From Crotophaga sulcirostris (lineage: Eukaryota > Chordata > Aves > Cuculiformes > Crotophagidae), in NCBI GenBank assembly GCA_013397455.1, contig VYZB01000217.1, positions 310,001 through 374,000 on the forward strand: 64,000 bases of DNA. Reading direction: 5' to 3'. Position numbers and translations under genes: made by a program. This document shows positions 51,034 through 63,885 of this stretch, in pieces (the first letter of the stretch is position 1; each line of letters begins with the position of its first letter). The notes beneath the pieces are model-generated. The model worked only from the letters and a program-made list of their open reading frames with translations, searched no databases and was not told the origin of the DNA.

Positions 51034-51183
51034 AAAATCATACCTTGGGCCAAAAAGTTATCGACTTGTGTTGAAAATAATGAGGATTTTTCAGCCTCTG
51101 TTTAAATGCACAACTTAGCTTCTTTTCAGATGCCTTGTAAGCTTCTTCCATAAGTGGTTGTGGGCAAACTTCCTTTCTGCAGG

Positions 51184-51381
51184 TACAGAAAGGTTAATCC
51201 TAAAAAAAAAGCCTCTAGACACTTTAGAAGATCCACAACTTTGAATACGTTCTCTAGCCTCCAGTATGTGGATAGAGCTAGAGAAAGGGAGTGTGAGTTC
51301 GAGATCCTGAGTTCACACCAGCCCCTACTTGTCCCTGGATTTTGCACAATTCAGCACTCTTCCAAGCACTACCAGAGCTGA
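51184..51381 (+). CDS. possible coding segment or decayed C-terminal exon next to CR1
   Basis: It follows a good acceptor (CTTCCTTTCTGCAG) and stays open for about 65 codons to TGA at 51379-51381. It includes KASRHFRRSTTLNTFSSLQY and ILSSHQPLLVPGFCTIQHSS. It is in the same reading frame as the open part of the 50755 exon, but stops lie in the 120 bases between them and no donor of adequate distance was found. It could be an alternative or decayed terminal exon, part of a 3' untranslated region, or chance. The CR1 begins 4 bases after its stop. Confidence 0.25.
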   Translation, partial: YRKVNPKKKASRHFRRSTTLNTFSSLQYVDRARERECEFEILSSHQPLLVPGFCTIQHSSKHYQS

Positions 51382-51799
51382 ACTGGTATCACAGTATCAC
51401 AGTATCATAAGGTTGGAAAGGACCTTTGAGATCACTGAGTCTGACCTATAACCCAACACTAACACTAACACCAACACCAAATCATCATCTAAACCATGGA
51501 CTAAGTGCCTCATCCAATTTCCTCTTAAACACCTCCAGGGACGGCGAGTCCACCATCTCCCCGGGCAGCGCATTCCAACGGCCAATCATCCTTTCAGTGA
51601 AGAATTATTTCCTAATATCAAGCTTAAACCTACCCTGACAAAGCTTGAGACCATGTCCTCCTGTTCTGTCACTGGTCACCTGTGAGAAGAGACCTACCCC
51701 TGCCTGACTACAACCTCCTTTTAGGTAGTTGCAGAGAGCAATAAGGTCACCCCTGAGCCTCCTCTTCTCCAGGCTAAACAGCCCCAGCTCCCACAGTCA

Positions 51800-53370
51800 C
51801 TACTCATAGGGCTTGTGCTCCAGCCCCTGCACCATCTTTGTTGCCCTCCTCTGGACACACCCCAGTATCTTGACATCCTTCTCAAACTGAGCGGCCCAGA
51901 ACTGCACACAGTACTCAAGGTGAGGCTTAACCCGTGCTGAGTATAAGGGGATGATAACTTCTCTGGTCCTGCTGGCCACACTATTTCTGATGCAGGCCAG
52001 GATACCATTGGCCGCCTTGGTCACTTGGGCACACTGCTGGCTCATGTTGAGTTTCCTATCTACTAGTACTCTCAAGTCCCTTTCTGCCTGACTACTCTCC
52101 AGCCACTCTGTCCCCAGCCTATAGCTTTGCATGGGGTTATTGTGTTCAAAGTGTAGAACCCAGCATTTGGATTCATTAAACCTCATCCTATTGGAATCAG
52201 CCCATCTCTCCAGTCTGTCCAGGTCCCTCGGTAGGGCCATCCTACCCTCTAACAGATCAACCCTTCCTCCCAGCTTGGTATCATCTGCAAACTTGCTAAT
52301 GATGGACTCAATCCCCTCATCCAGATCATCAATAAAGATATTAAACAGGACCGGGCCCAACACCGATCCCTGGGGGACACCACTGGTGACCGGATGTAAC
52401 CAACTGGATGAGACACCATTCACTACCAGTCTCTGGGTTCGGCCATCCAACCCGTTCCTAACCCAGCACAGAATGCTCCCGTTCAAGCCATGGGCTGCCA
52501 GCTTCTCCAGGAGTCTACTATAGGAGACAGCATCAAAGGCCCTGCTGAAGTCCAGGTATACTACACCCACAGCCTTCCTCTCATCCACCAGGCAAGTCAC
52601 ATGGTCATAAAAGGAGATCAGGTTGGTCTTGCAGGACCTACCCCTCCTAAATCCATGCTGGCTGGGCCTGATCTATTGGTCATTTTGCAGGTGTCGCATG
52701 ATTGCACCCAGGATTATCTGCTCCATAATTTTACCTGGAACCAAGGTCAGGCTGAAAGGTCTGTAATTACCTGGATTGTCCCTACAGCCCTTCTTGTGGA
52801 TGGGCATCACATTGGCCAACTCCCAGACATCCAGGACCTCTCCAGTGAGCCAGGACTGTTAAAAAATGATGGAGAGTGGCTTAGCAAGCTCGTCTGCCAG
52901 CTCTCTTGTCACCCTAGGATGGATCCCATCTGGTCCCATAGACTTATGAGGATCCAAGTAGCTCTAACTTCTTCCTCCTGGATTACAGGGGGGCTACATT
53001 GCATCCTGACCCCATCCACCACTTCAGAAGATCAGTTGTCCAGTGAACAATCCGCCTTACTGTTGAAAACAGAGGCAAAGAAGGCATTAAGTACCTCAGC
53101 CTTTTCCTCATCTTTAGTTACTATATTTCCCTCCACATCCAATAAGGGGTGGGAGGTCGTTGCTGCCCTTCTTTCTGCCATTGATATATTTATAAAAACA
53201 CTTATTATCCTTAACAGAAGTGGCCAATTTGAGCCCCAGCTGGGCTTTTGCCTTCCTAATTTTCTTCCTACATGACTTAACAATACCTTTGAATGGTTTA
53301 CCTCCCCTTCTTTCCAACGGCAATACACCCTCTTTTTCTTACTTAGCTCCTTCAGAAGCTCCTTACTCAT
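51800..53370 (-). pseudogene. CR1 ORF2 reverse transcriptase region, broken
   Basis: The linker and start of the RT (53370-53032) show two opposite frame changes: part of the conserved linker (FKGIVKSCRKKIRKAKAQL) is in a second frame at 53323-53114, and the first frame then resumes with EEKAEVLNAFFASVF. The RT core is open at 52600-51803. [10 protein letters not shown] (about residues 14-23) carries the first catalytic aspartate, [10 protein letters not shown] is at about 74-83, and FADD at about 104-107 is the catalytic pair in the usual CR1 form. Near the end are HLEYCVQFW and VQRRATKMV. Two adjacent stops at 51797-51802 close the frame before the normal C-terminus. No intact enzyme can be made. 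Confidence 0.88.
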
Positions 53371-54319
53371 TCAGGCTGGCCGTCTGCCCCTACGACCCAT
53401 CTTGCAGCACATCGGGACAGCCTGCTCCTGCGCCTTCAAGATTTCATTCTTGAAGTACCTCCAGCCTTCCTGGATCCTCTCGTTACTAAGAATTATTTCC
53501 CAAGGTTCTCTCCTGACTAGTTCCTTAAATAATCTGAAATCTGCCTGCCAAAAGTCCAGTGTGGATGTCCTGTTCCTGCCACTCCTTGTTACATTGTTTA
53601 TGAAAAACTCTATTATCTCATGGTCTCTACACCCTAGACAGCCTCCGACCACAACATCACCCACCAGCCCTTCTCTATTTGTAAACAGCAGGTCAAGGAG
53701 AGCCTCACCCCTGGTAGGCTCACTCACCAGCTGTGACAGAAAGCAGTCCTCAATACACTCTAAGAATCTTCTGGATTGCCTCCTCTCGGCTGTGTTAATT
53801 TCCCAGTAGATATCTGGGAGATTAAAGTCTCCTACAAGAACAAGGGCAGCCGATCTTGAAGCAGCCTCCAGCTGCTTAAACAACAGTAGGTCCATCTCTT
53901 CCTCCTCGTCGGGCGGTCTATAACATACTCCAACCAGGTTGTCAGTCTTGATTGCCCCTCTGACTCTTACCCATAGGCATTCAGTTTGGTCATCACCAAC
54001 CTCAACATCTATGGCGTCAAGAGCTTTCTTAGTATATAGGGCTACCCCTCCACCTCTCCTCCCACACCTGTCTCTCCTGAAGAGTCTGTAGCCTTCCAGC
54101 ACTCCAGTTATGAGATTTGTTCGACCCCGTTTCCATGATAGCAACTATATTGTAGCTCCCCTGATGGACCAGGACTTCCACCTGCTCTTGCTGGTTCCCC
54201 ATACTGCGTGCATTAGTGTACACGCACTTCAGTTGGGTTACTGATGTCACCCTTGGTAATGACTCACCTTCTACAGCCACATCTCTGGTGAGCCTGGTTA
54301 CACCCCCCTCCCTCTTCAA
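53371..54319 (-). pseudogene. CR1 ORF2 endonuclease region, broken
   Basis: This is an apurinic-endonuclease-like domain that nicks the target DNA during retrotransposition. The N-terminal part is in one frame (54319 to about 54100) and the rest in another (54144-53374). Visible motifs in the second part: GGGVALYTK near residues 31-39, CYRPP near 74-78, the metal-site-like LVGDFNLPD near 103-111, and a DHE near 174-176, where the catalytic histidine of this fold normally lies. The frame ends in TGA directly after GRRGRRPA and continues in the same frame immediately after it, so the TGA is a point mutation rather than a true end. Confidence 0.85.
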
Positions 54320-54410
54320 GCCCGGTTTAAAGCCCTCTCTCTAAGCCCTGCCAACTCCTGGGCTAGAATCCTTTTACACTTTTTAGTACTATGTTCCTTT
54401 ACATTTCTAG

Positions 54411-57400
54411 TTCTGGCTTGGCAAGGTGGCTATTTCTGTGCCTACAGTAGAGATGGGTTTTGGCTAAAATAACGAGCACTGACAGTGTCATGCTGAAATC
54501 ATCATTTCACCAAGGTCAGTGGGAGTTTTATCTAGGACCCAACAAGCTAAGGACTTCATTCTATGTTTTTACAGGCAATATAAAACTATGTAACTCGACC
54601 ATATCTACTAATTTCAACCTGTCTACTAGAGACCTGAAAACTTCTCAGTGATAATGTTTTTAAACTGGCACCACTGTTTCAATGCAGGTTGCTAAACTGC
54701 TGAGAACCAAACATACCTACATGTTTTTAAATATTTATATCCAGCCACTGAAACTGGCATTCTCTTTAAAAGAAAAGAGAAAAAAAATAATCAGAATTTT
54801 CTAAAAAAATACAGCAAATGTATAGCTGGGATAGCAAATGTATAGACATAGGATCTAATATATAGGTTCTAATAAGAACAGGGAAGCTAACCCAAGGATC
54901 TTGGCCATGTTCCAGTTCTAATAACTGCATTGTAATTTCCTAAATTCCATCTGTAATTTCTTGTAAGTAGAGAATTTTTCAATTCCTGTCCCAAGTTGTT
55001 GTGTAGATTTGTTATTCATCAATGAACAATGCCATTTTCCAACCAGGCAAAGTTTGTGTCATCCATAATCTATCTGGATTTTATCTGAATAACTATGAAG
55101 AAAATTCCATAACTTCAGTAAAGAATTACAGCTTCACAAATTTGTACTTCTGCTCAGTTGAAATATCTAAGATTTTAATAGTTCAATACACAGTAGTAGT
55201 GTAGTTGAATAAGAGACTATACATTCTATACATTGAAGAACAGAAGTATATTATCCAGATGGCTACAAAAGGAAATGTGTAACGTGCATAAAACGTATAA
55301 CACTAATGTTGAACAACAAGCATATCTACCAAGGCAAAACCAGAGCAGTTTTTCCTGAATTTTACATTGTTATTTGAGTACATATTTTCTGATGCTCAGT
55401 TTTTCCTGAGTGCATTATGGACTTCTCCAGGGAGCACAAAATGTGTTTTTTAAATAAATATGAAATGCTGTGATAAATCTAAACATTCAAATGAGATTAC
55501 TATTGGAAAAAAAAATCTGTTCTGTTTTTAACTGACATTGTATTGTTTTGGATAATAACAAACCCCTTCATCCCAAAAGACTGAAACAAATTGTTATTCA
55601 TTGTTGCCTTACTGCACATTTCTTAAAAACTGAATTGTCATATGAAATGTAAAGAATGTATTCCCATAAGCTAATCAGAAAGAGGTAGAAATTGCTTACA
55701 GCATATTGAGCGATTGATATTTTAATGTAGTAATTAAAAGAAGCAGCACCTTTCCAGTACAAAAATTCCTGTATCACAGACGTGCAGTGGTCTACACCCT
55801 TACCTGTTCAATAGGAAACAAAGCAATCCATAGTGCAAATGAATCATTCCTCTTTTAAATATTGAGCTGTGACAGCAAATTTCAGATCACTGCTTGGAAT
55901 GGTATTGGATAAAAGACCAGGAGTCTGTCTTTACTTAAAAAAAACATACTTCTTGCTACTTACTAGCTTACATTGTTTTAAATTACAGTTTGGAATCTTA
56001 TGGCTATGCACACATTTGTTTTTATGAGATAAGCCCCCAAATACCTATTTCAAAGTAAAAGCCTTATTTTTCATCTTTAAAATAGAGATTACAAGCCTGA
56101 CACTGCAAGGCAATATCACTGTTCAGTAGTGCCTATTAACTGCAATAGGCTCCTTGCAATTAATTGAGACTGCTCTATAAGTGGAAGATGCAGCATATGT
56201 TTCTAGAGGCGTTACTTAAATACTGTAGTACAAATGGTAACACTGACGTTAAAAGTAGAATCGAGCAGGAGCCAGATCTTCAAACATATAAACTGCAGTA
56301 GCCTTATTGCAGTTGCCCCAGGCATGACAGTTTATAGCATTATAGGTTTTAGCCTTGTGTTGAGAGAAATAAAATGACTATGAGCTACAAGAGTATGAGT
56401 CATACACTATAGCATTTGGAAAGTTTAGATAAACAAACAGAAATTAGTCAATGTTTATATAAGTAGAAGCACCTGTGAATATTAAGAGATGTCTTGCTTC
56501 AAACTGACTTTCATAGAAATCTAAGTTTACAACCAATTTCAGCCGGACCATAAATTTTTAAAACAGGAGAGCTGATCTCAGCAAGTTTAAGAAAGATACC
56601 TAAATCATAAACCTAACAATCTGGTAGAAGTCCAGCAAAGTATTTAGGCATGAACTTTATTTTAATCTAATGGCCAGCTCCACTGAATTAACAGCACAAC
56701 TCACGGGCTCGAAGTTAAGCAAATGCTTAAAGCATTTGTTGACTCAGTTGTAGGTCTTAGATCAGAGCTTCTTGGGGCTGCTTCTCAGACATTGTCAGAT
56801 TTGTAGTTAATGTGACACTGGAACAAGGGCTGATGTCAAAGAAACTTCTGCAATTCTATAAAAGCCATGGGGCACAAGGCTTGCATGCCTTTGCAGGGGC
56901 TCCTAGTTTTACATGTACTAACCTTGGAGCTTCTTCCTGAAACGTATAAATAATTTACAGATTCCACAGGCCTGTACAAATATTAATTACAGCAAGACTT
57001 AGCACACTTCCTTAGCAAAACTGAAAATAAATTGTCCAAAGCCAGGCGGTGGGTGGTAGAGCTGATAACACATTTCTAATACTCATTTATTTGCTCCCTA
57101 TTTTGATTTGATATCTGATTCAAAGATCTAGACATTCCAGCTGAAAAATCAGACTTTAGGCTGAGGTTATTACATTTAAGCCAATCAGTCCTAGGTGTAG
57201 GAGCTGTAAAATTACTTTTTGTTCTTTTTGGGCCTCTAGTTTCCAGGGAAGGGAGTAGGTGATGCAATTCTTTTTCTTTCAGAAACATACTCGGTGTGAA
57301 TTCATACCTAAAGAATTCCCTAAAGTGAAAGGATGGGTTACAAACAACGTGTGAGTACAAAGTCCTCCCTCCCAGATCCAGACACCATGCACATCTCGTT

Positions 57401-60400
57401 TAAGGAGGGTGGGAAGGGTCTCTCTTCATTCAGCTATGACCCTAGTTCTTGTCTGTTACCAGAACTGCACATCCACCCTCATCTCTGCCTGTTCTCAACA
57501 TCTCTGCTGTTACTCAAGATGCTGCACCATAACAAGTACCTACACCCTTCTCAGTACACAAGTTGTGAGCTTCAACACTTTATAACACGAAAAAACATTA
57601 GAATCCAAACTACTTCTTTATGAATTAATTAGCACCACAGTACTTGACCTCTCAACTAGATTGGGGTCTGTAATTTGAAAGTTATCATTAGCAGGCCCTA
57701 TAAAATTGGTGCAATAGTTGTGCGAATGCTGCCCTCTAATTCACAGTAATAATCTTCCTAAGATTGTGTTCATTGTTGTTCGTAAACTATGGGGAAAAAG
57801 AAATATATTAATTCAATTCAATGAATCTAGTATTTATCTCTCACTTGCTTTCTGCAATTAAGAATTTATGGAGCATTATTCATAATATGTTTGGTAAAGG
57901 CGATAGTGAAATATTGGTGTAGAAAATAGGTACAGCACATTTTAATAAATACATCCATGAAATCTGGTAAGTAGAAAACTTCTATAAACTGTTTTCTGCT
58001 AGATTACTGTATCAGAAGTCTCAAAGCTTTTTCTGCTTAAGGTTAATTTATTGTTTGTATTAGTGCATATGCGTTAACAACATAAAGATTATTTCCCACA
58101 GATTGGTTAATAAGATGCAGCACAGAGAAAGGGCTAATGAATCTGTTACAGTCTACTTAGTGAAGCTATGACTACAATACTCCAATGCCGAAGTCAGTGA
58201 AAAGACACCAATACAACACAATCCAAGGAAAACGCAAGCTGATACAGCACAAAAGATTCGTTTAAGAGCAGCAGAAATTTCCAGCAACTATCTGTACAAA
58301 AATGCCTGATGGAAGAGAATGTAATTAAATAACAAAACAAACCCAAACTAAAAGTAAATCATTATAAACCAGGACAAGGACACTTTGTTTTTAAGTGCAC
58401 ACAATGAATTTTAAAGATCTTTCTTCAGGAGGGGCAATAAACTATTATGGAGTAGTGACACATTTGATGGATGGGTGGGTTTTGAAAGACCACATTATCA
58501 ATTACTTTTTCGTGTTTGGCTCTGGTCCAGTAATTTTTATTTGAACAGGCCACATGCTAGCATGGTTTTGATTGCAGGAAGTGACTGTTGTTAAAGAGGG
58601 TACTATTCATTCGCTATCTTCAGCTTTACTCTATCCTTCCTTTGTCTGATAGGGACTTTTTTGTGGCAGGCACTGCTTCAACTCTTAAAAGAAAAAAAAA
58701 GGGCGAAGTTTGTTTAGTGAACTATGCCTCATTTTGTTTTCAGCCAGTTCAATCCAATATATCTTGCAGGTTGTTCAGAAAAGTGATTTGATTGCCCCTC
58801 AGATTTATTTCCCAATCAATCCCTGTGGGTTGTATCCCTTCTCTCTTTTATACCAGTATTCATGCAAAGATGTGGCATTAAACCCGATGGAGTTATTTGA
58901 GCTACAAGCAATTAGGGAGTAAATCCCCATTCACTGTTTCCTTAAGTAAACTTTACAGAGGTTCATGAGATTGCCTCAGCAAAAGGATTCGTTATCAGGA
59001 ACAAAATATGACTGTTCACCTTTGAGACAGGTGTGGGTTACAGGACTGGCTCATACTTTGAGTACCTGGAGTGAGGATCACTGCACATATACCCAGGTAC
59101 ACAGACAGAAACAGTCGTTCAAATAACAGTAATTTGCTCTTTACTTCTTTAACCGTGGGTTGTAAAGGTCCACTCGCCAGCAACCAGTGCATAAAAATGC
59201 ATTGTTTGCATTTGGTTTTCATGGAGAACAGACTGTGACCCCTACTATAAATCATGCCTAGAACACAGGACAGAGTCTCACCCCTTCCAGAATCCATTTT
59301 TCTCCACTCCAGGAGACGGATGGAAGTTCTCCATCCCATGGAAGATACTCTGGAATCTCCATTGAGGCTGTCTCTGGTATTGGGGGAAGGAAAGAAAAAT
59401 GTGTCAAGGAGCAAAAAGGCAAGGCTGCAACATGATGATGTAATTCATACTAGGGTGGCATGAACTCTCAGCTCTCCAGACCCAGGTGAACAGGGATAAC
59501 AGAAAGGTAACCTCACATGCCGCTTTGACATAATCTGATGACCTGGTAATATTTTTCACATCACCCCAAAACAGGCATATAATCCACAAAATTCTAAAGT
59601 TGACCATTTACTGAAGAAAGGATTACTGACTCCAGGGGAGCTATGTCCACGTCCATGTACAGGGTCACTGTATGTTAATCCACTAAACACAGAAATAAAA
59701 GCAGAATGTATTCAGTAGCTCTTAAAATCCATTTACTGTTTAAAATTCTCAATGCTGAAATACACTGAAAGTTCAAAACTGTCTAGACCCTGTAAGATGT
59801 CAGGAAGTTTACATTACAACTAAGAAATTTACTTGAAGCACATCGTATCTTACTATTTCCGTTCTGAATAATAACCAGAGAGGAATTAGTCTTCCCATTC
59901 CTTAGGAAGGCAAAGTGTATTTAGAGAATAACCCTGGCTGTTCATCAGCTGAAAACACACTGCCATCGAATTAGAGTTTTCCGTTGTTCCAGAATAAACA
60001 TATATATAGCAGCTATTTGATCAAATCAGGCTCTACTAAACATATTAATCTTTTTATATAGTAATTCCATAGCTACTAACAGAAGTCTGTACATCTCACT
60101 CAAGATTGTTGCTCCTAAGGAAGGTGTAAAGAAGAAAAAAACTGTTTCACAAGCTGAGTTTGCAGTACAATGACAGCATGCAAGTATATAATTGAAGATT
60201 AAAAGAGAAATGATGTCTTTACCCTTTCAGAGCAACCAGGGAATTTGCAGTTTATGGTACGAAAAAGAGAAGTTCAAAATCTTATTTACACTCAGAAAAT
60301 AAGTTTGAAATATTTTTTGAGTTTCTGCCCTAGATAACATTTTTGTGCTGCTCAGTTTACTGACTTTTGCCAAAGTACAGAAATGTTAATAAGGTCAATA

Positions 60401-63400
60401 TAAAGAACTACAGTAAATATATATTTAATGAAATATAAATTATTTTTCTTTCTTTTGGCCTCTTACTGTTCAGTACATCTTTCCTCATCCAACTTAATGC
60501 ACGCTGAACTTTTAAAATTAAATTGGTGATTTTAGTTTTCTTGCATGACAAAACATAAATCAACAATGTTAAATTTCCAAACAGTGACACTTTCTCTTCT
60601 TACCAAAATCATGTGACAAAACTCCCTTTTTTTTCAACTTAATGTTTACTTTTGAAAAGACATTTGGCACTGTATTAGTTTGCAAATCCAGTTTCCAGTA
60701 TGTGATAGGTCCTAAACTGCTGTTCTTCCTGCAGAAAAAAACCTTCTATGGACTTTAACAGAGGTTTTCCTGCCAGATCACAAGCAAGGTTCTTTTAAGT
60801 AGAATTGTGTCATTGCAAGAAGCTTGCATGTAATGAATCGAGCAGAAATAAACAAAGTACGACCATGAATTCAAAACACCAACACCTATAAAAGAACAAA
60901 ATAATTGGCAAAGTTAAAGAAGAATGTAAAGACTTCACTGAGAGAGTCTGGAATATGAAAAACTCTTGTTTTGTGAGAGTGCTATGTGTAAGTTGACATA
61001 TAAATCATTGTATTATACATAATATTATAAATTCTCTCAATGTGCTTACCAGATACATCATATTCCTAAAGTCACTAATGACTAATTAGGAAAGTTGTAG
61101 GTAGGGAGTGTTTTAAAAATGTACTGAGACAGTGTCACTTGATAGCACTTATAAAACACAACAACATAAACCATGTGTCATGCTGTTACATTCCTCTACC
61201 AGCAAAACCTGGCTTAACACCATAATTAAAAGTTTTAAGTAGAGAGAACTTGGTGCCAACTCAACTGAAAACCTCAATGAGTTTAGCTTTTCGAAAGACA
61301 AGAGGAGCATTTGTTACACAGTGCACTTATGTACATGTAGTGATACAAGATTTACTTTGAGGCATTTTGAACCAACTGATTTATCAGTTCCACACCATTG
61401 TTTTTGTGTGTGTGTGAGTACACAGCTGGCAAACCATGGTGACCTAGTAATTTGGTCCCGAAATAAACCGTAATAAGTCATAGTGCTAGGCACAACTCTC
61501 TTGATCTTCAGCTAGTCATTCCAGATAGGAAATCTGTGGAGTTACATACAAAACGGCCTCAGGATTGGGCCCTTTATTAAAGGTCCTCTGGTACTGATAA
61601 ATCTGTGTATCAAGGCTATGACTCAACTATAAAAAAATTACCTGAGTCTGAAAGCAGGTTAGAAAATCTTAGCTGGAATAGAGAGTTTATCTTTCACCTA
61701 TCCTGTAGAATACATATGTAAGCATACACTGTTCTGTTCATTTTCAGACCTGAGACTTTGAATGTAAACAAAAGCAGGCTACTGAATTAATAAGATTGAA
61801 ATAACCAGTTTCTTCTGTTGATAATAGGAAAAAAAGAATGGATGAGATGATTTGCAACCCCTGGTTCCTCTGTGATATTTCATAAGGGCTTTTCTACACC
61901 AGTCAAAACTGAGCACTCTTGCTGTACATATAAAACTGCCTAAATATTTCTTGCAGTCGATTCACTTATGAGAAATCTTTAGCATGATGTGTAAAACATT
62001 CAAAAGCTACTTTCTGCGCTTGCTAGATAATAGTACAGGTTATATAACCTACCATAAAAGATTTTTCATAAAAGAAGGAAAAAACAAGGAATTTTAAATA
62101 CAAAACAGACTATATTTAAAGATCCATCAAGTCTGTGTCAGAAGTGACAAAAGACAGGAAAATAGAATGACACTGACATTTTGATCTTAATTCACATCAT
62201 CAAAAAGTGGCAGGTTATAGTGCAGTTTCTTTTAAACTTCTAGGTTTCACGGATCTTGTCAGAATGCTGCAAAACTGTATAAAAACGCACAGTGAGAACC
62301 TAGATGAAATTTTTATATATACAGATCTTGCTAAAGCTTAGCTAACCAAACTCTGCCCTAGTTCTAGCCACACAAATTCACTGAAGACTAATGGGAAAGC
62401 AAGAGTAAGCAGTGCTGAAGTTTCAAAAATCATTGCCGTTGAACTGCCCTCCAAAAGATGAATAGGGACTGCTTTGACCAGAAAGCTGTATGTTTGCCTT
62501 CTAAGGCGTTGAATACCTTTCTGCTTGGAGCTCTGTACCTCATGCCAAACTCATGCAGGGCAACAAGTAACAGCAAATCCTGCTGTTATTTTCAGAATTC
62601 AATTTCTTCAGACACAGTGTTTATTTCATAACTGGACTTGTCCTTCTCGAGGTTGTGGATTTAATGCTAAAATCCTCTCAGCTCGCCCATCATGTTTCCA
62701 GAGATGCCTGTGGCTCTGCAGAGTGAGTTGTTCTGTTGTGTTCTTGCACAGCTTTCAAGCACTTGGGTGACAGGCATTTAAGCATTTGCAGATTTGGCAG
62801 CCATACTTCTGAATGTCAAGACTTGATCCTGGCACATGGTGAATGTCCTCTATTTCAGAGGAGCTGGAATTGTTCTGCTGCCTAGGGAAGGGTGCTCATG
62901 ACCAATCTTTTGAAAGCATTTTTGGTGCTGGAAGATTTAGACTCATGAGAAGCAGTGTTTTTGTAATTAGGCAGGTGTTTTATTTCCAAATCTTTAAACA
63001 ATATTTAGAGGTCTAAATCCCACTGCAACACTGATTATGAACTTGGCAAATATGAGAATTCCAGCAGAAACAAAATATGCAAGTAGGCTGGGGGCTAAGT
63101 GTTGCAATATGCAACGTGAAGACATTTTTGGTGGCATAAAAACAAAAGGTGAGAAGGACATGTTGTGGTCCATTCCTTAGTGGATCACTTGACTTTTTAG
63201 GCCAAAAAGTGATACAAAAGGATTTGGAATGAGTTGCCAGACAGACGCTAGTGGTTATAGCACTCACCATGAAGGAAGAAGATTTTAGTTACAAATTTTA
63301 TTTCAGAAAAAAGAGTAATTGCCATGCCTGCCTCCTGCGGCTCTGAGCCTTAGACAGTGGTGGGAGATAGAAGTCATTACCACCTTTATCAGGATTGCCA

Positions 63401-63885
63401 CTACTCTGCTTCAGAGTTCTGGGCTCTCAGTACTGGACCAGCCCTTGGAGTCCCCGTGAGCAAGGTAAAATCTGGGTGGCATGTCCCATCAAGGTCTCAA
63501 GGTCTTTGCCAGCTGCAGGTCTCAGCCGGAGCTCTGTTGGTAATAAAAAGAATTTATGACCAAAATCCCCAGTGTATATAATTTAGCTACCAGCTCCAGG
63601 GCACTAATTGCTGAGTGCGAGTTTTGAGACTATAGATTTGGAATACAGGCATCACAAATGACGTGACTAAACGGCATCTATTTTACATGCGGATTTAAAC
63701 TGCAGCTCATCAGGAATACAAACTGCCTGAAGGCAAATCTAAGCATGACAGGCACAGAGAGAGAGAAAAAAAGCCTAAGCCTATCTCTCACGTGTGCGTC
63801 ACCGCACAGCATTGCCTGCAGTGGGGCTCGGCAGAAAACCGGTTCTGGGGTCTTTTTAGGACACAGTACCACTAGATACAGAACT
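54411..63885. other. gene-free stretch right of the CR1
   Basis: Only short open frames, the longest being 59016-59414 on the minus strand (132 codons), which has no motif or splice support. A segment ending in GAGCAAG/GTAAAA near 63466, with an acceptor-like CTCTGCTTCAG, is exon-like but has no partner. A short GT run lies near 61407-61417. No named repeat was recognised in these 9.5 kb. It may include 3' flanking DNA of the gene to the left and 5' flanking DNA of a gene beyond the right edge. Confidence 0.45.

Larger units (their letters stand above)
51385..54410 (-). mobile_element. nearly full-length CR1 LINE
   Basis: Read on the minus strand, this 3-kb element runs from about 54410 (5') to 51385 (3'). 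Near the 5' end (54319-54100) is the start of the endonuclease (YTNARSMGNQ, IMET), followed by the rest of the endonuclease, a linker, the reverse transcriptase and a 3' untranslated region. The 3' tail shows two exact copies of GTATCACA and one changed copy (plus-strand sense), a variant of the CR1 terminal 8-mer. All main ORF2 parts are recognisable, so truncation is slight; the ORF1 region is absent or not recognised. Lesions: a frameshift near 54100, TGA at 53371-53373, frame changes near 53290 and 53140, and tandem stops TAG-TGA at 51797-51802. It is inactive. The 5' limit is approximate. Confidence 0.93.

Noticed and set aside
52131..53809. Plus-strand open frames of 130, 261 and 135 codons inside the large CR1
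   Set aside because: Antisense shadows of the CR1 coding sequence; the minus strand carries all recognisable motifs.
59016..59414. Minus-strand open frame of 132 codons
   Set aside because: No recognisable motif, no splice-site pair, no neighbouring exon in phase; composition is consistent with chance.
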